The notes under the pieces are model-generated. The model saw nothing but the letters and a program-made list of their open reading frames with translations. It had not been told where the DNA came from and made no database searches. A stretch of DNA of 64,000 nt from Bicyclus anynana (lineage: Eukaryota; Arthropoda; Insecta; Lepidoptera; Nymphalidae), in NCBI RefSeq assembly GCF_947172395.1, contig NC_069085.1:5798112-5862111 (forward strand), given 5' to 3'. This document shows, piece by piece, positions 53,620 to 63,914 of this stretch; the first letter of the stretch is position 1, and the number at the start of each line of letters is the position of its first letter. The position numbers and the translations under genes are program-made.

Positions 53620-55237
53620 TTTAAGGTTAACTTGCTCTGTTTTCAACCAGTTCTCACAATGACTACAAGAGGTTTTTATAGTGATTAGTAAGTGGTATTG
53701 GGTTTACATAAATTTCTTCTCTAGTATCAGTAACTACGTTGAACGTACGAAATATCAACACTTATTTTCTAAACCAAATGCCAAGAAGAAAAGTTAAACC
53801 ACCGGCGTCGCTGTTTTGACTTTTGAAGTTTGAAAATTGAAATTTGAATTGAAATATTTTGACATTTAATTAACGTTAAGTACCTATTTTTAGTCTGTAT
53901 TTTTTTTGACCGGTCATCACGCTGAAACTACTGAATCAATTTATATGAAACTGTGCACGATTTAAGACGGACGGAGAAGTTTATAGGATAGGATAACTTT
54001 TTGTTATCTTCGTTAATTCTTCAGCCGGGACAGCAAAACATCGAATACTTACAGCAAAGATTACAATGTATTATTGGAATCTTACAGTGCGACACAAAAG
54101 AGTAGAAAATAAATGAGGGCGCTGTAGTCACTTATTAACGTTCATAGGGTAACCCTGTGTACTGTCACCCACTTGGTATTGCAACTACCTTGATACTTGA
54201 CATTAATTGATGTTTTTTTCTGTATGTAAGTAATATTATAAGAACATAATATTACTTAAATTTTTATTTTAAACATAATTTTATTTTAATAATAATAATA
54301 ATTTATTTGCCAAAACATGGGTTATAACAGATACAATGAATACAATTCACAATTATTAATGGGCCAAACATGTTTTGCCACAAATTAGGCGTGCAAATTT
54401 TTAAATCCAGTAATACAATATAAATGTTCAAATTATTTATATATGTTACATGTTGATTTGATTGAAAATAAAGTGACATTTTAAATAAGACGATCAGTTG
54501 AAAATAATATTATTATCTAATATAAATAAATTAATAAATATATTTAGAAAATACGTACTATTTAAAGGTGATTTTCATGGTTTACATTTGTTACATTTCA
54601 ATAAATTCAAGTTAATTTTATCTAAATATATTATATTTATTGTAATTCGTCTGGTAATTATCCGTTTTTCTATTAAGATTTAAATAATCTGATGAAACTA
54701 TCAATAATGATTGGTTGCTCTATATTAACAGATCTTTCTGATAATGACAGTAAATGTGGTGTTGCCACACAACGAATATTTTAGTACCATTTTTATTAAT
54801 ATCTAGGTCGCACCGTGGGTCGCACTATAATCGAATCACAGATTAGATACTTTGAATATTCTGTGTAACGAGTAGAAACGATTTGTTTTAGTCTGTGTAT
54901 GTCTTATAAGTTCTTTGTGTCTGAGATTGTAAAGTGTACTTTTTTTTAATCTGCCGTCTGTTATTTATCAATTAGTGTCAATGAGACAAAATGACAATGC
55001 AATGTCAATCGTCAATCGTCTCAAACTGTCAAATGTCAAGTCAAAGTCAAACTCACTGTCACTCAGTCAATGGTGAAAATTGAAATAATTACATTTAATT
55101 TTTTCTTTGGATTACTTGATTGATTTGATTTATAGAAGAAAACAAATATCTGTTCTAAATTATTTAATTAATTACACCAATATAATTCATATAATTAACA
55201 TAAAAAAGTAGTGAACGAAAGTGAAAAACATTCCAGT
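53620..55237. promoter_or_regulatory. Divergent NUP93 / UPF2 promoter region
   Basis: The two start codons face away from each other across 1.6 kb with no gene between. A TGTCA-rich patch (54976-55060: five TGTCA words plus one TGACA) lies 180-260 bp upstream of the UPF2 ATG. On the NUP93 side only one TGACA (near 53861) was seen. No TATA box is placed convincingly. The middle (54.2-54.7 kb) is AT-rich and featureless. Confidence 0.45.
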
Positions 55238-55942
55238 ATGACATCAAATGAAAAAGAACCGGATAAAAATGAAGAAACTCCGGACGAAAACCTGCCTACA
55301 GAGAACAGCGAAGAAAACGATAAACTTGCTCTATCTGAATACGTATCAAACCTGGAAGCCAGGATCAAGTATAAATCTGAATTGCGAAATCAGAATCTTA
55401 CCTGTGTTCGCCCGCCAGACAATCACTTTTCAAAACTAGATTCGGGCTTAAAGAAAAACACCACTTTTGTAAAGAAGTTAAAATCGTTCAGCGCCACGCA
55501 ACTGGACGCACTTTCTAAAGATCTAAACACACTTAACCTTACGAAATATATATCTGAAGTGGCTGCTGCAATTGCAGAGGCAAAACTTAAAATGTCAGAC
55601 ATTTCAGCCGCTATAAACCTCTGTTCAGTCTTGCATCAGACATATGCAGAATTTTCCACGTTTTTTTTCGAAAACTGGCAAAAGATTTTAACATTTAAAA
55701 CAACAGATAAGATAACTAACTCTTCAAAATTGCGAGTAGATCTACGTTTTTATGCAGAGCTGATTGCTGTCGGTATTTTCACAAATAAAACAGGTTTACC
55801 ACTCTTGGGAAATGTGCTCACAGTTTTGATAAACATGGATAAAGAGGAACACAATAATATCCCTATATTGTTAACTTTTTGTAAACATTGCGGTGAAGAC
55901 TATGCTGGTTTGGTACCAAAAAAAATTAAAGATACCGCTGAG
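55238..55942 (+). CDS. UPF2: UPF2 exon 1
   Basis: ATG at 55238, donor GTAAGT. 235 codons: an acidic, Lys-rich start (NEKEPDKNEETPDENLP), then MIF4G-1 (KYISEVAAAIAEAKLKMSDI to KKIKDTAE). Confidence 0.95.
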
Positions 55943-58900
55943 GTAAGTACAATGTTACTACTAAGTGTATATTCTATAAATTCATTACTATTTAGTTTTA
56001 TGTTATGTAAAACTAAAAAATCTCAAAAATCAAGTTAGTGACTGGCATGGCTGAGTATGCATTGTTATTGCAGTGGTTACCATTGATGATGATAAATACT
56101 GAAAGCCTAAAGGTGCAAAGCAGCTGTGATGGACCTGCCAATGCATAGCCTTAAGCAATGTGTTAAAAAACATTTCCTTAGGTTACTACAACATTGATGA
56201 GTTCCTTGCCAGCGCTTGGAGGCCATTGGATCAGCTTCTACCTTCACACAAAAAGTATAACTATAAGAAATTGTAATGTTATCATCAATTGTAAATTATA
56301 ATACTGTATGATTTTTTAAAAAGAGCAACTGTTGAGTTTCTTGCCGGTTTATTCTCAGCAGAACCTGCCTTCCTTGGCACTGACGTGTCAAAAGTGCTTG
56401 TAAACTGAGCCTACTTGAAATAAATGATTTTTGATTTGATTTGATTTGCAGTTTTTATATTTGTCAAACTGAACAACAAGCAGAGCCAAGCATAGACCCT
56501 ATTATTGCTACAAACATCTTGAGAAGTCTAGTGAACGCTCGATTGGCAAACAGATTTGTGTGGAATCTGCTTGCCAGAACGTAAATTAGAAAGAGCTAAA
56601 ATGTTTTTGTATTTTTCTATCAGCACCTTAATACAATTAAAAAAATACAATTAATTGTATTTATAAATATTAAAAATAAGAAATAATATGTATATGCTCT
56701 GAATGAAGATGAGATAATTACTCTGTATTTCTTATTGACATATGTAAAAAATATTTTAATGCTTAAAATATTTTGTATAAATTTTTAACTGTACTTATTA
56801 TGCAGCAAATAATTTCTTAAGCTACTTCCTATTTAACTGTGTCTGAAATTGACTAAGAATTTTAAAAACAAATATACACACAATATTTAATATTAACAAC
56901 ACAAACATGTTTGTTAAAATTTGACTTACTCTAGGCAAATGAGTTAAGATAGTGTATTAAGATCTAAAAACCTATTATAATATTGTCCTATTCTATACTA
57001 AAGCCATACTCTAGGTGCACTGGTTACCATCAAACAAATTAGAAATAGGTAGAAAATACATGTCATTCCATAACTTTTTTATTTTAAATTGTGTATTGTT
57101 TTCATATAAAATGTTAATTTTAACATATTAAATAAAATTGTTTTAAACTTAATAATAAAATTAATTTTCATTAATTTAAAACAAGTTAGTTATAATTAAT
57201 ATTGGGTGTGAAATTACTAGCGATTTATACCCTCATTTTTATTTTGTTTGTTGGTAAACAGTGCTCCTTGAGTATGACTCGAGTAAAGTAATTTAATTAT
57301 TTTATCTTACTTTCAGAAACTTAATGTTACTATTCCTAGAAACCCATTTTTACCAGCAGAGAAACAGACTGTTGTTAGAAGTCTACTCAAGGACTATTTT
57401 CTCTCTCTTACCAAACATTTGTTGGCTGAAAGAACTCAATTACAAGCATTGCATGTGGCCAACCAAAGAACTTTGCACACCAGAGGTGAACTGTCACAAG
57501 AAAGAAAAGACCTACTTGAACAACATCAGGTTAGAAATATTTGTTTTTCAATCACACTAATATTACAAAGGCGTAAGTTTGAGTTAGTGTATGTTTGTTC
57601 CTCCTTTGCACTGCGGCTACTGAAGTGATTTGACTGAAATTTGGAATGAAAATAGATTTTACTTTGGATTAACACAAAGGCTACTTTTCATCACGGAAAA
57701 ATCCATGGTTCCTGTGGGATTCCTGAAAAACTGAATGCCACGCAAGGCTTCGCTAGTTAAAAAATAATTTAGTATTAACTTTTTTAAACATTATTTTATA
57801 GTATTTGACGACCTCTTTGGTGTAATTGGCAGTGCTGTGGATCCAAACAGAGAGCTCCAGTTCTAGAGCTTGGGTCGGCTTAGGATTCTATATTTTCTAA
57901 ATTGGCTCATAAGAAGTCTCAGAGTTACTCAGGGGGTGATGAAGAGAGCTATATGTGGACTTTCTTTGCAGAATTAAAACAGTATATATGCAGGATAACT
58001 AAAGTCACAGACATAGCTCAGTAAGTCACAAAGTTGAAGTGGCAATAGGTAGGGCACTTAGTTCCAAGAGCTGATGGATGTTGGGGTCCCAAGGTGCTAG
58101 AATGGTGATTCTGCACCAGAAAGTGCATTGTTGGTCAACCCCCCACTAGATTGATTGATGGCCGCTGGATACTGGCAGCCCAAGACTGGTGTTTGGAAGT
58201 CTATACAAGAGACCAACGTCCATTGTCTGATAATGTTGATGATGATAAAATTGGCTCACGTCTGGTCTGGTGGAAGGCATTGACGGTGGACTTACTACTA
58301 TACCAGCAAAAATGTACCGTATGTATGTAGAATAGTACCTCTCATAAGTAAACCCACTTCCATCTTAGACTGCATCATCACCTAAAATCAGGTGAGATGG
58401 GCTAACTTATCATTGAATAAATAAAAAACATGTCATATTTTACAGGCAACTTATGACAAGCTATTAGCAGGAGCACAAAACTTTGCTGAGGTACTCGGTG
58501 AAGAATTGGGAGAAGCTGGTGAGCCTCCAACATTATCATACACTGTGATAGAGACTCCAGGCACAGTGACTATTGGTGGCAATGAAGAGATCATCATGCA
58601 AGCTGGCACTGATCCATGGCAAGATGAGGACACAAGAACTTTCTATACTAGTTTACCTGATCTTAAAGTTTTCATGCCAAATTATCTGTTAAAAGAGGTA
58701 AGCTCCTATGTATTTAATTTCTTTCAATAGGCTAGTTGACACTTTTTTTTAAAATGGTCTTAAATTATTCAATATTGTTCTACTAAATTGAAAAAAGTTA
58801 TCATATGTTTTGACATCAATTGAATACCGATTAAGGTTTTCTCTAAGTCTGGCTGGTGGGTGGAATCGGCCGTGTCTAGTTACCACCCTACCGGCAATGA

Positions 58901-61900
58901 CGTACCGTCAAGCGATTTAGCGTTCCCGTATGATGCCGTGTAGAAACCGAAAGGGGTGTGGATTGTCTTCCTACTCCTAACAAGTTAGCCCGCTACCATC
59001 TTAGATTACATCACTACTTACCATCAGGTGAGATTGTGGTCAAGGGCTAACTTAAAGAATAAAAAAACAAAATACACAAAAATTTAATTTTTTTATTATT
59101 TTTTTACAATACCAGCCAAAACGCTGTTGTCCATGATGATATTTTATTGTTTCACAAAACCTTAAAATATTAACTATATAGTTTGATGTTTATTCCTCAT
59201 CAAGTAATATTGTGACATCACAAAATGGATGACATCGTTTTTGGCGTTTGGAAAAATTAATAAAATACATAATTTTAAAATTAAGTTTTTTTTATTAAAG
59301 CCTTAACTTTAGCCATGTACGTATGTGAAATTAATATTGTTTATATTAAATTTGATATGAGTCAACAACCCTATTATATTTATTCCCAGACTAGTTAGTT
59401 ATTTACTGTGAATATAATTGTTTTTCTACAGGCGCTCAAGAATAAACCAGAAACTGTTACTGAAGAAATGCTTGATGAAGACTTAAAGGAAGATGAGCTT
59501 AGCGATAGTGAAGAACCTTTAGTTGTACCTGATGTTGAGCAAGAGGAGGTTCATCATACAAATGTTTCCAATAAGTCAGTTCACATAAAGTTAATTTTTA
59601 CGATACAATATTATGCTGACCCCAAAAAAAAATTATACAATCAATGCTAGATTTTTTTACTTTATAAAATAATCTTTATAAATTAATATATAAAATTCCC
59701 GTGTCAGTTTTCGTTGCCATACTCCTCTGAAACGGCTTGACCGATTTTGATGAAATTTTTTATACCCCTAAGGGTAGGGTAGGGTAGGGTAGTGGTAGGG
59801 TAGGTTTATGGTATAGGGATAGGGTGGGGGTATGGTAGGGGTAGGGTAGAAGTAGTTGAAAGTTTACATCAAGTTACACGCGGACGAAGTCGCGGACGTC
59901 CGCTAGTATCTATATAAATATCACTTAGTTCCAATGTTACAAGCTACAAAGCTAATATTTCTGGCTGGTGGGAGGCTTCGGCCTTGGCTAATTGCCACCC
60001 TACCGGCAAAGGCGTACCGCCACGCTATTTAGCGTTCAGATACAATGTTGTGTAGAGACCGAAAGGGATGTGGATTTACATCCTCGTAACAAGTTTGCCC
60101 GCTTCCATATTTTATTGCAACATCACTTACCTTCAGTTGAGATTGTAATAAAGGCCTAACTTGTAAAGAATACAAAAAAAAAACATATTTTCAAGAACTC
60201 ATCACCGAGGAGTGGTGGTTCCATCCCGACAATTCATACCCACTCCACGTCTTTCCCAATTAGTTGGAGGAGAATGGGAATATTGGTCATATTATAAAAA
60301 AATATGGCAAATATGCTTTTAAAAAAAACCATATTTAAGACATAATTCTCAATAATTTAGGTATGTATAAACGTTTTGTTTGACTGTTTCAGATATGCTC
60401 TTGAAGCATTTTTGAATGAATTGCCAAACTGCATAAATCGTGAAGTAATAGACAATGCCGCAGTTGATTTCGTTTTGAATCTCAATACAAAAAATAATAG
60501 AAAAAAATTAACACGAGTTCTCTTTAGTGTTGCCAGGACAAGGCTTGATTTGTTGCCATTCTATTCAAGATTCGCAGCTATACTATATCCAGTTTTACCT
60601 GATGTTTGTGCAGATCTTTGTCAAATGCTAAAACAAGATTTTAAATATCACGTCAGGAAGAAAGATCAGATCAACATTGAATCCAAGGTTTTTACATTTT
60701 CTATAATTTCTGTTGTCAAATTTCTTATTATTTAACTAACTTGTGCTTTGTATTGCAGATCAAAGTAGTAAGGTTTATAGGCGAATTGGTGAAATTTGGC
60801 CTATACTCTAAAATGGAGGCTTTGTATTGCTTAAAAGTGTTACTGCACGATTTTAAGCATCATCACATTGAAATGGCTTGCAATCTGTTAGAAACTTGTG
60901 GAAGATTTCTATACTGCAATCCCGATACACACCAGAGGACAATGATTTACTTGCAGCAAATGATGAGAAAAAAGGTAGCTTGAATAGGCTAGTTGACATT
61001 TTTTTTAAATGGTTGTTCACTATCGTTCTACTAGATTGAAATTTATTTTTTCATATTTTTTTCGGACATGATTACATGAAAATTTAAGTTTTTAAATATG
61101 TTTTTTAAAATATGAGCCAAAACGCCTGTCGGCCATAAGGGTCTGTATTTCAACTGCTCATGACGTCACTACCATAAATCCCTTACAAACAGAGCGGTTG
61201 AAAAAATATTAGTTAGAAAATTTGAAAAAATACGTGATATTTAAATTAAGTTTTTTAAGTAATCCTTAACTTTTATTAATTGATATTGATATATTTCGGC
61301 CGTGATAGCCCAGTGGATATGACCTCTGCCTCCGATTCCGGAGGGTGTGGGTTCGGATCCGGTCCGGGGCATGCACCTCCAACTTTTCAGTTGTGTGCAT
61401 TTTAAGAAATTAAATATCACGTGTCTCAAACGGTGAAGGAAAACATCGTTAGGAAACCTGTACACCAGAGAATTTCTTAATTCTCTGCGTGTGTGAAGTC
61501 TGCCAATGCGCATTGGGCCAGCGTGGTGGACTATTGGCCTAACCCCTCTCATTCTGAAAGATCGATATATTTCGGACCCTTAACGAAATTACTACACGAA
61601 ATTAACACTGCTCGAGCTCAGCAGTGAGCCGTATATGGGTTGATATCGATCGATATATTTCGGACCCTTAACGAAATTACTAGGTACACGAAATTAACAC
61701 TGTTTATAATGCGTTTAAATTACATGAGTCAACTACCCTATTGAGATAAATGAGAACATAGAGTTGAAAATCTAACTAATAATCAAATTGATTTTTCAAA
61801 AGACAGTTTCAGCTCTCGACTCCAGATACGTCACACAAATAGAAAACGCATTTTACTATGTATGTCCACCTGAAACGATAACCACACCAAAGGAAGAGGA

Positions 61901-63509
61901 ACCGCCAATGCATCAGTTCATAAGAAAAATACTTCACGAAGACTTGCAAAAGAGTAATGAGGAAAAAATCCTGAGGTTAATGAGGAAACTCAATTGGGAT
62001 GACAATGAAGTTTGTTCAGTAGCAATACAGCATTTAGCTGGTGGCTGGCGAGTAAGGGCCAGTGCTAGACGTGCATTAGCACGACTAACTGCTGAGTTAG
62101 CCGCTTGGCAAGAATCTGTTGCTCCAGCCGTAGTTGATGCTATACTGGAAGAAATAAGAGTAACAATGGAAGATCCACACCCCAGATACAATCAGAGAAG
62201 AATAGCGACTGTCAGATATCTCGGGGAGCTGTATAATTACAAACTTTTAGACTCCAAAGATGTTTTTACAGTCCTTTATTCGCGTATCACCTTTGGTGTG
62301 ACAAATGATCACAGTAACGTATCTCCATTAGATCCACCAGACAATGTGTTCAGAATCAGATTAGTTTGTGCATTGCTTGAAACATGTGGAGCATACTTCA
62401 ACAGTGGATCAAGCAAAAAGAGGCTGGACTATTTTCTTGTATTTTTTCAAAATTACTATTTGTTCAAATATTCTGATCCATTTTGGACCGAGGAAAACAA
62501 ATTTCCTATATATGTTAATTACATATATCAAGAGTGTTTGACCAGTTTGAGGCCAAAAATTGTTTTGTACACAAATTGGCAAGAATGTAAGGATGCCATT
62601 GAAGAAATTAGACTAACATTATATCCGGAAATGGGTGAGGAAGAACAATATGACAATGATGATCAAGGAGAAGATAGTGCAGCTGATGGGCTGAACACTA
62701 TTATAGAAACAGATGATGAAACAGATAACCCGACAATGTTGGATGAAAGTTCAGATGATGACCCCATCACAGAAAACACTGGTAATGATGATAATGATGT
62801 GCAAGGAGATGAAATGGCCCTTGAGCCACGGCGGCCTACTCCTAAGCCGGTATATTTTATTACTATTTACTTAAAGGAGATGGTCCAAAATTGTATGGAG
62901 TCCAGGATCGTCATTGTACCCTGGCGGAAATAAAATAAAATATTTTTTTAACTATTTTTGATTATACAAATCTTAATTTCTTTCGGAATAATATTCATTC
63001 TCTCAAAAAAATGCAACACTAATATAGGCATTAATGGCGGATTTATGACGTTTTCAACGCAGTAGTCGGTTTGATGTTTGCTGTCAAATGTCATGTCATA
63101 GTTACTTTAGGGGCGCCATCTTGATTTATCTCAAAAACTTGGTTTTTATTTTTATTTATTTCTTTTTATTTAGTTATATTTTAATTCACTTATTTAGATT
63201 TTAATAATATCCTTGAATTTTTTAAATTTTAATGATACTCGGTATAAGAGTGGACCTGAAATGGACCATCTCCTTTAAAGTCTTTTTATTGTATAGTTTC
63301 ACATATTCAGACAACGATTTGCATAAAAAGTCTCACATTTAAAATTTCTTATGTTCAAGGTTGAAGATGTTGAGTTTGAATCAGCATTTGAAAAAATGGT
63401 AATGGAAAATATTGCAGACAGACAACGTGAGAACAGACCTCAGCAAAGGGATATTGCGGTGCCAATGACTTGTCGACAGACAACCAAGAAGACTTATGAG
63501 CAATTATTG
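55238..63509 (+). CDS. UPF2: Regulator of nonsense transcripts 2 (UPF2), 5' part, 8 exons seen, continues past window
   Basis: UPF2 is the nonsense-mediated mRNA decay adaptor: it bridges UPF3 on exon-junction complexes to the helicase UPF1 and acts mainly in the cytoplasm at the nuclear periphery. Exons are 55238-55942, 57317-57529, 58446-58697, 59432-59574, 60393-60687, 60759-60974, 61803-62849 and 63360-63509. They join in frame to 3021 nt, 1007 codons with no stop. MIF4G-1 covers about residues 45-310. MIF4G-2 covers about 438-608 (LPNCINREVIDNAAVDF, CHVRKKDQINIE-like block, HHHIEMACNLLETCGRFLY). MIF4G-3 covers about 610-885 (NQRRIATVRYLGELYNYKLL, FRIRLVCALLETCGAYFNSG). An acidic linker follows (about 890-945), then the start of the UPF1-binding region (VEDVEFESAFEKMVMENI). 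The N-terminal extension before MIF4G-1 is much shorter than in human. The start is the first ATG; the frame upstream lacks one (GTG at 55211). Confidence 0.96.
56176..56458 (+). repeat. CR1/Jockey-like LINE 3' end in UPF2 intron 1
   Basis: GCGCTTGGAGGCCATTGGAT, GAGCAACTGTTGAGTTTCTT and AACTGAGCCTACTTGAAATA, ending in a TTTGATTTGATTTGATTTG microsatellite, typical of these LINE tails. Confidence 0.75.
57317..57529 (+). CDS. UPF2: UPF2 exon 2
   Basis: Acceptor TTACTTTCAG and donor GTTAGA bound 213 nt. It encodes KLNVTIPRNPFLPAEKQTVV to QERKDLLEQHQ, the end of MIF4G-1 and a helical linker. Confidence 0.9.
57556..57760 (+). repeat. GCGGACG-family repeat, degraded end
   Basis: It starts ACACTAATATTACAAAGGCG 26 bp after the exon 2 donor and runs to AACTGAATGCCACGCAAGGC, then TTCGCTAG. 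Confidence 0.7.
57930..58245 (+). pseudogene. RTE-like LINE reverse-transcriptase C-terminal remnant
   Basis: Plus translation gives RITKVTDIAQ, TKLKWQ, VGHLVPRADGCWGPKVLEW and QPPTRLIDGRWILAAQDWCL with stops between. It is the same C-terminus as 25492-25838, ending in GATGATGATG. Confidence 0.75.
58256..58415 (+). repeat. Diverged SINE family 2 copy
   Basis: TGGTCTGGTGGAAGGCATTG, CCCACTTCCATCTTAGACTG and CAGGTGAGATGGGCTAACTT follow the family order. It ends about 30 bp before UPF2 exon 3. Confidence 0.55.
58446..58697 (+). CDS. UPF2: UPF2 exon 3
   Basis: Acceptor ATTTTACAG and donor GTAAGC bound 252 nt. It encodes ATYDKLLAGAQNFAEVLGEE to EDTRTFYTSLPDLKVFMPNY; the FYTSLPDLK block matches human UPF2. 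Confidence 0.95.
58726..59375. mobile_element. AATAGGCTAG-ended MITE with a nested SINE
   Basis: Ends AATAGGCTAGTTGACACT / GAGTCAACAACCCTATT. A family 2 SINE is inserted at about 58828-59072. Internal GCCAAAACGCTGTTGTCCAT and the reverse block CAAAATGGATGACATCGTTT suggest an inward inverted structure. Confidence 0.75.
58828..59072 (+). repeat. SINE family 2, nested in a MITE
   Basis: CGGCCGTGTCTAGTTACCAC, GTACCGTCAAGCGATTTAGC and GTGTAGAAACCGAAAGGGGT; ends GTCAAGGGCTAACTTAAAGA and an A-rich tail. Confidence 0.8.
59432..59574 (+). CDS. UPF2: UPF2 exon 4
   Basis: Acceptor TTTTTCTACAG and donor GTCAGT bound 143 nt. It encodes an acidic linker (ALKNKPETVTEEMLDEDLKE, DSEEPLVVPDVEQEEVHHTN) ending VSN plus a split codon. 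Confidence 0.85.
59690..59908 (+). repeat. GCGGACG repeat with internal GGGTA tract
   Basis: AATTCCCGTGTCAGTTTTCG, AAACGGCTTGACCGATTTTG, a run of GGGTAGGGTAGGGTAG-like units (59771-59850), then GCGGACGAAGTCGCGGACGT. The tract is the reverse of the 35463 array. Confidence 0.75.
59958..60180 (+). repeat. SINE family 2 copy
   Basis: CTGGCTGGTGGGAGGCTTCG, GCAAAGGCGTACCGCCACGC and GTTGTGTAGAGACCGAAAGG; ends with an A-rich tail. In UPF2 intron 4. Confidence 0.7.
60187..60305 (+). repeat. SINE family 3 fragment
   Basis: CTCATCACCGAGGAGTGGTG, AGTTGGAGGAGAATGGGAAT and ATTGGTCATATTAT match the reverse of 9941-10080. Confidence 0.6.
60393..60687 (+). CDS. UPF2: UPF2 exon 5
   Basis: Acceptor GACTGTTTCAG and donor AAG|GTTTTT (weak) bound 295 nt. 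It encodes YALEAFLNELPNCINREVID to KYHVRKKDQINIESK, the start of MIF4G-2. Confidence 0.93.
60759..60974 (+). CDS. UPF2: UPF2 exon 6
   Basis: Acceptor GTATTGCAG and donor GTAGCT bound 216 nt. It encodes IKVVRFIGELVKFGLYSKME to YLQQMMRKK, the end of MIF4G-2; human has KNKTVRFIGELTKFKMF. Confidence 0.93.
60983..61742. mobile_element. AATAGGCTAG-ended MITE with a nested SINE
   Basis: It starts AATAGGCTAGTTGACATT only 9 bp after exon 6 and ends ATGAGTCAACTACCCTATT 60 bp before exon 7, so it fills most of UPF2 intron 6. A family 1 SINE is inserted at 61296-61560, followed by a local duplication. Confidence 0.8.
61296..61560 (+). repeat. tRNA-derived SINE, family 1, best head
   Basis: GGCCGTGATAGCCCAGTGGA and GGGTGTGGGTTCGGATCCGG are box A and box B-like. 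The body passes GTCTCAAACGGTGAAGGAAA and GCCAATGCGCATTGGGCCAG. Confidence 0.85.
61803..62849 (+). CDS. UPF2: UPF2 exon 7
   Basis: Acceptor TTTTTCAAAAG and donor CCG|GTATAT bound 1047 nt (349 codons). It encodes TVSALDSRYVTQIENAFYYV, the whole MIF4G-3 domain, and the acidic linker ending PRRPTPKP. The ACA start keeps the exact human spacing; a second AG at 61811-61812 would shorten it out of phase. Confidence 0.95.
62875..63274. mobile_element. piggyBac-type MITE (400 bp)
   Basis: Inverted ends AGGAGATGGTCC / GGACCATCTCCT are flanked by TTAA on both sides (62871-62874, 63275-63278), the piggyBac target signature. No transposase frame. It lies in UPF2 intron 7, 25 bp past the exon 7 donor. Confidence 0.85.
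63360..63509 (+). CDS. UPF2: UPF2 exon 8
   Basis: Acceptor TATGTTCAAG and donor GTATTG bound 150 nt. It encodes VEDVEFESAFEKMVMENIAD to TTKKTYEQLL. It corresponds to human CVEDEDFIQALDKMMLENL at the start of the UPF1-binding region. Later exons lie beyond 64000. Confidence 0.9.
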
Positions 63510-63544
63510 GTATTGGACATCTACTTTAATAAAATCCTACTCAT

Positions 63545-63914
63545 ATTATAAACGCGAAAGTTTGTATGAATGTTTGAATGTTTGTTACTCTATAACGCCG
63601 CTACTACTGAAGCGATTTAGCTGAAATTGGGAATGGAAATAGATTTTACTCTGGATTAACACATAGGCTTCTTTTTATCCCAAAAAAATCCATGATTCTC
63701 GAGATTTGCGAAAACTGATGATTTTGATGATATGAATGTTTGTTACTCTTTCACGCCTCAACTACTGAACCAAATTAGCTAAAATTTGCTTCAGTTCAGA
63801 TATATTATAGCCTGGATTAACACATAGACTACTTTTTATCCCGGAAAATCCATGGTTCCCGAGGGATTTGTGGAAAACTAAATTCCACGCGGACGAAGTC
63901 GCGGGCGTCCGCTA
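63545..63914 (+). repeat. Two GCGGACG-family repeats in tandem
   Basis: A truncated copy (63545-63715, ending GATTCTCGAGATTTGCGAAA) is followed directly by a complete one (63716-63914, ending GCGGACGAAGTCGCGGGCGT). In UPF2 intron 8. Confidence 0.75.

Noticed and set aside
53620..53646. Longer NUP93 N-terminus (KTEQVNLK before MADEDF)
   Set aside because: The upstream codon is TTG, not ATG; the ATG at 53619 aligns with the human start.
55211..55237. UPF2 start nine codons upstream
   Set aside because: That codon is GTG; the first ATG in frame is at 55238.
61296..61370. Possible tRNA gene
   Set aside because: Head of SINE family 1, present at least four times with the same downstream body.
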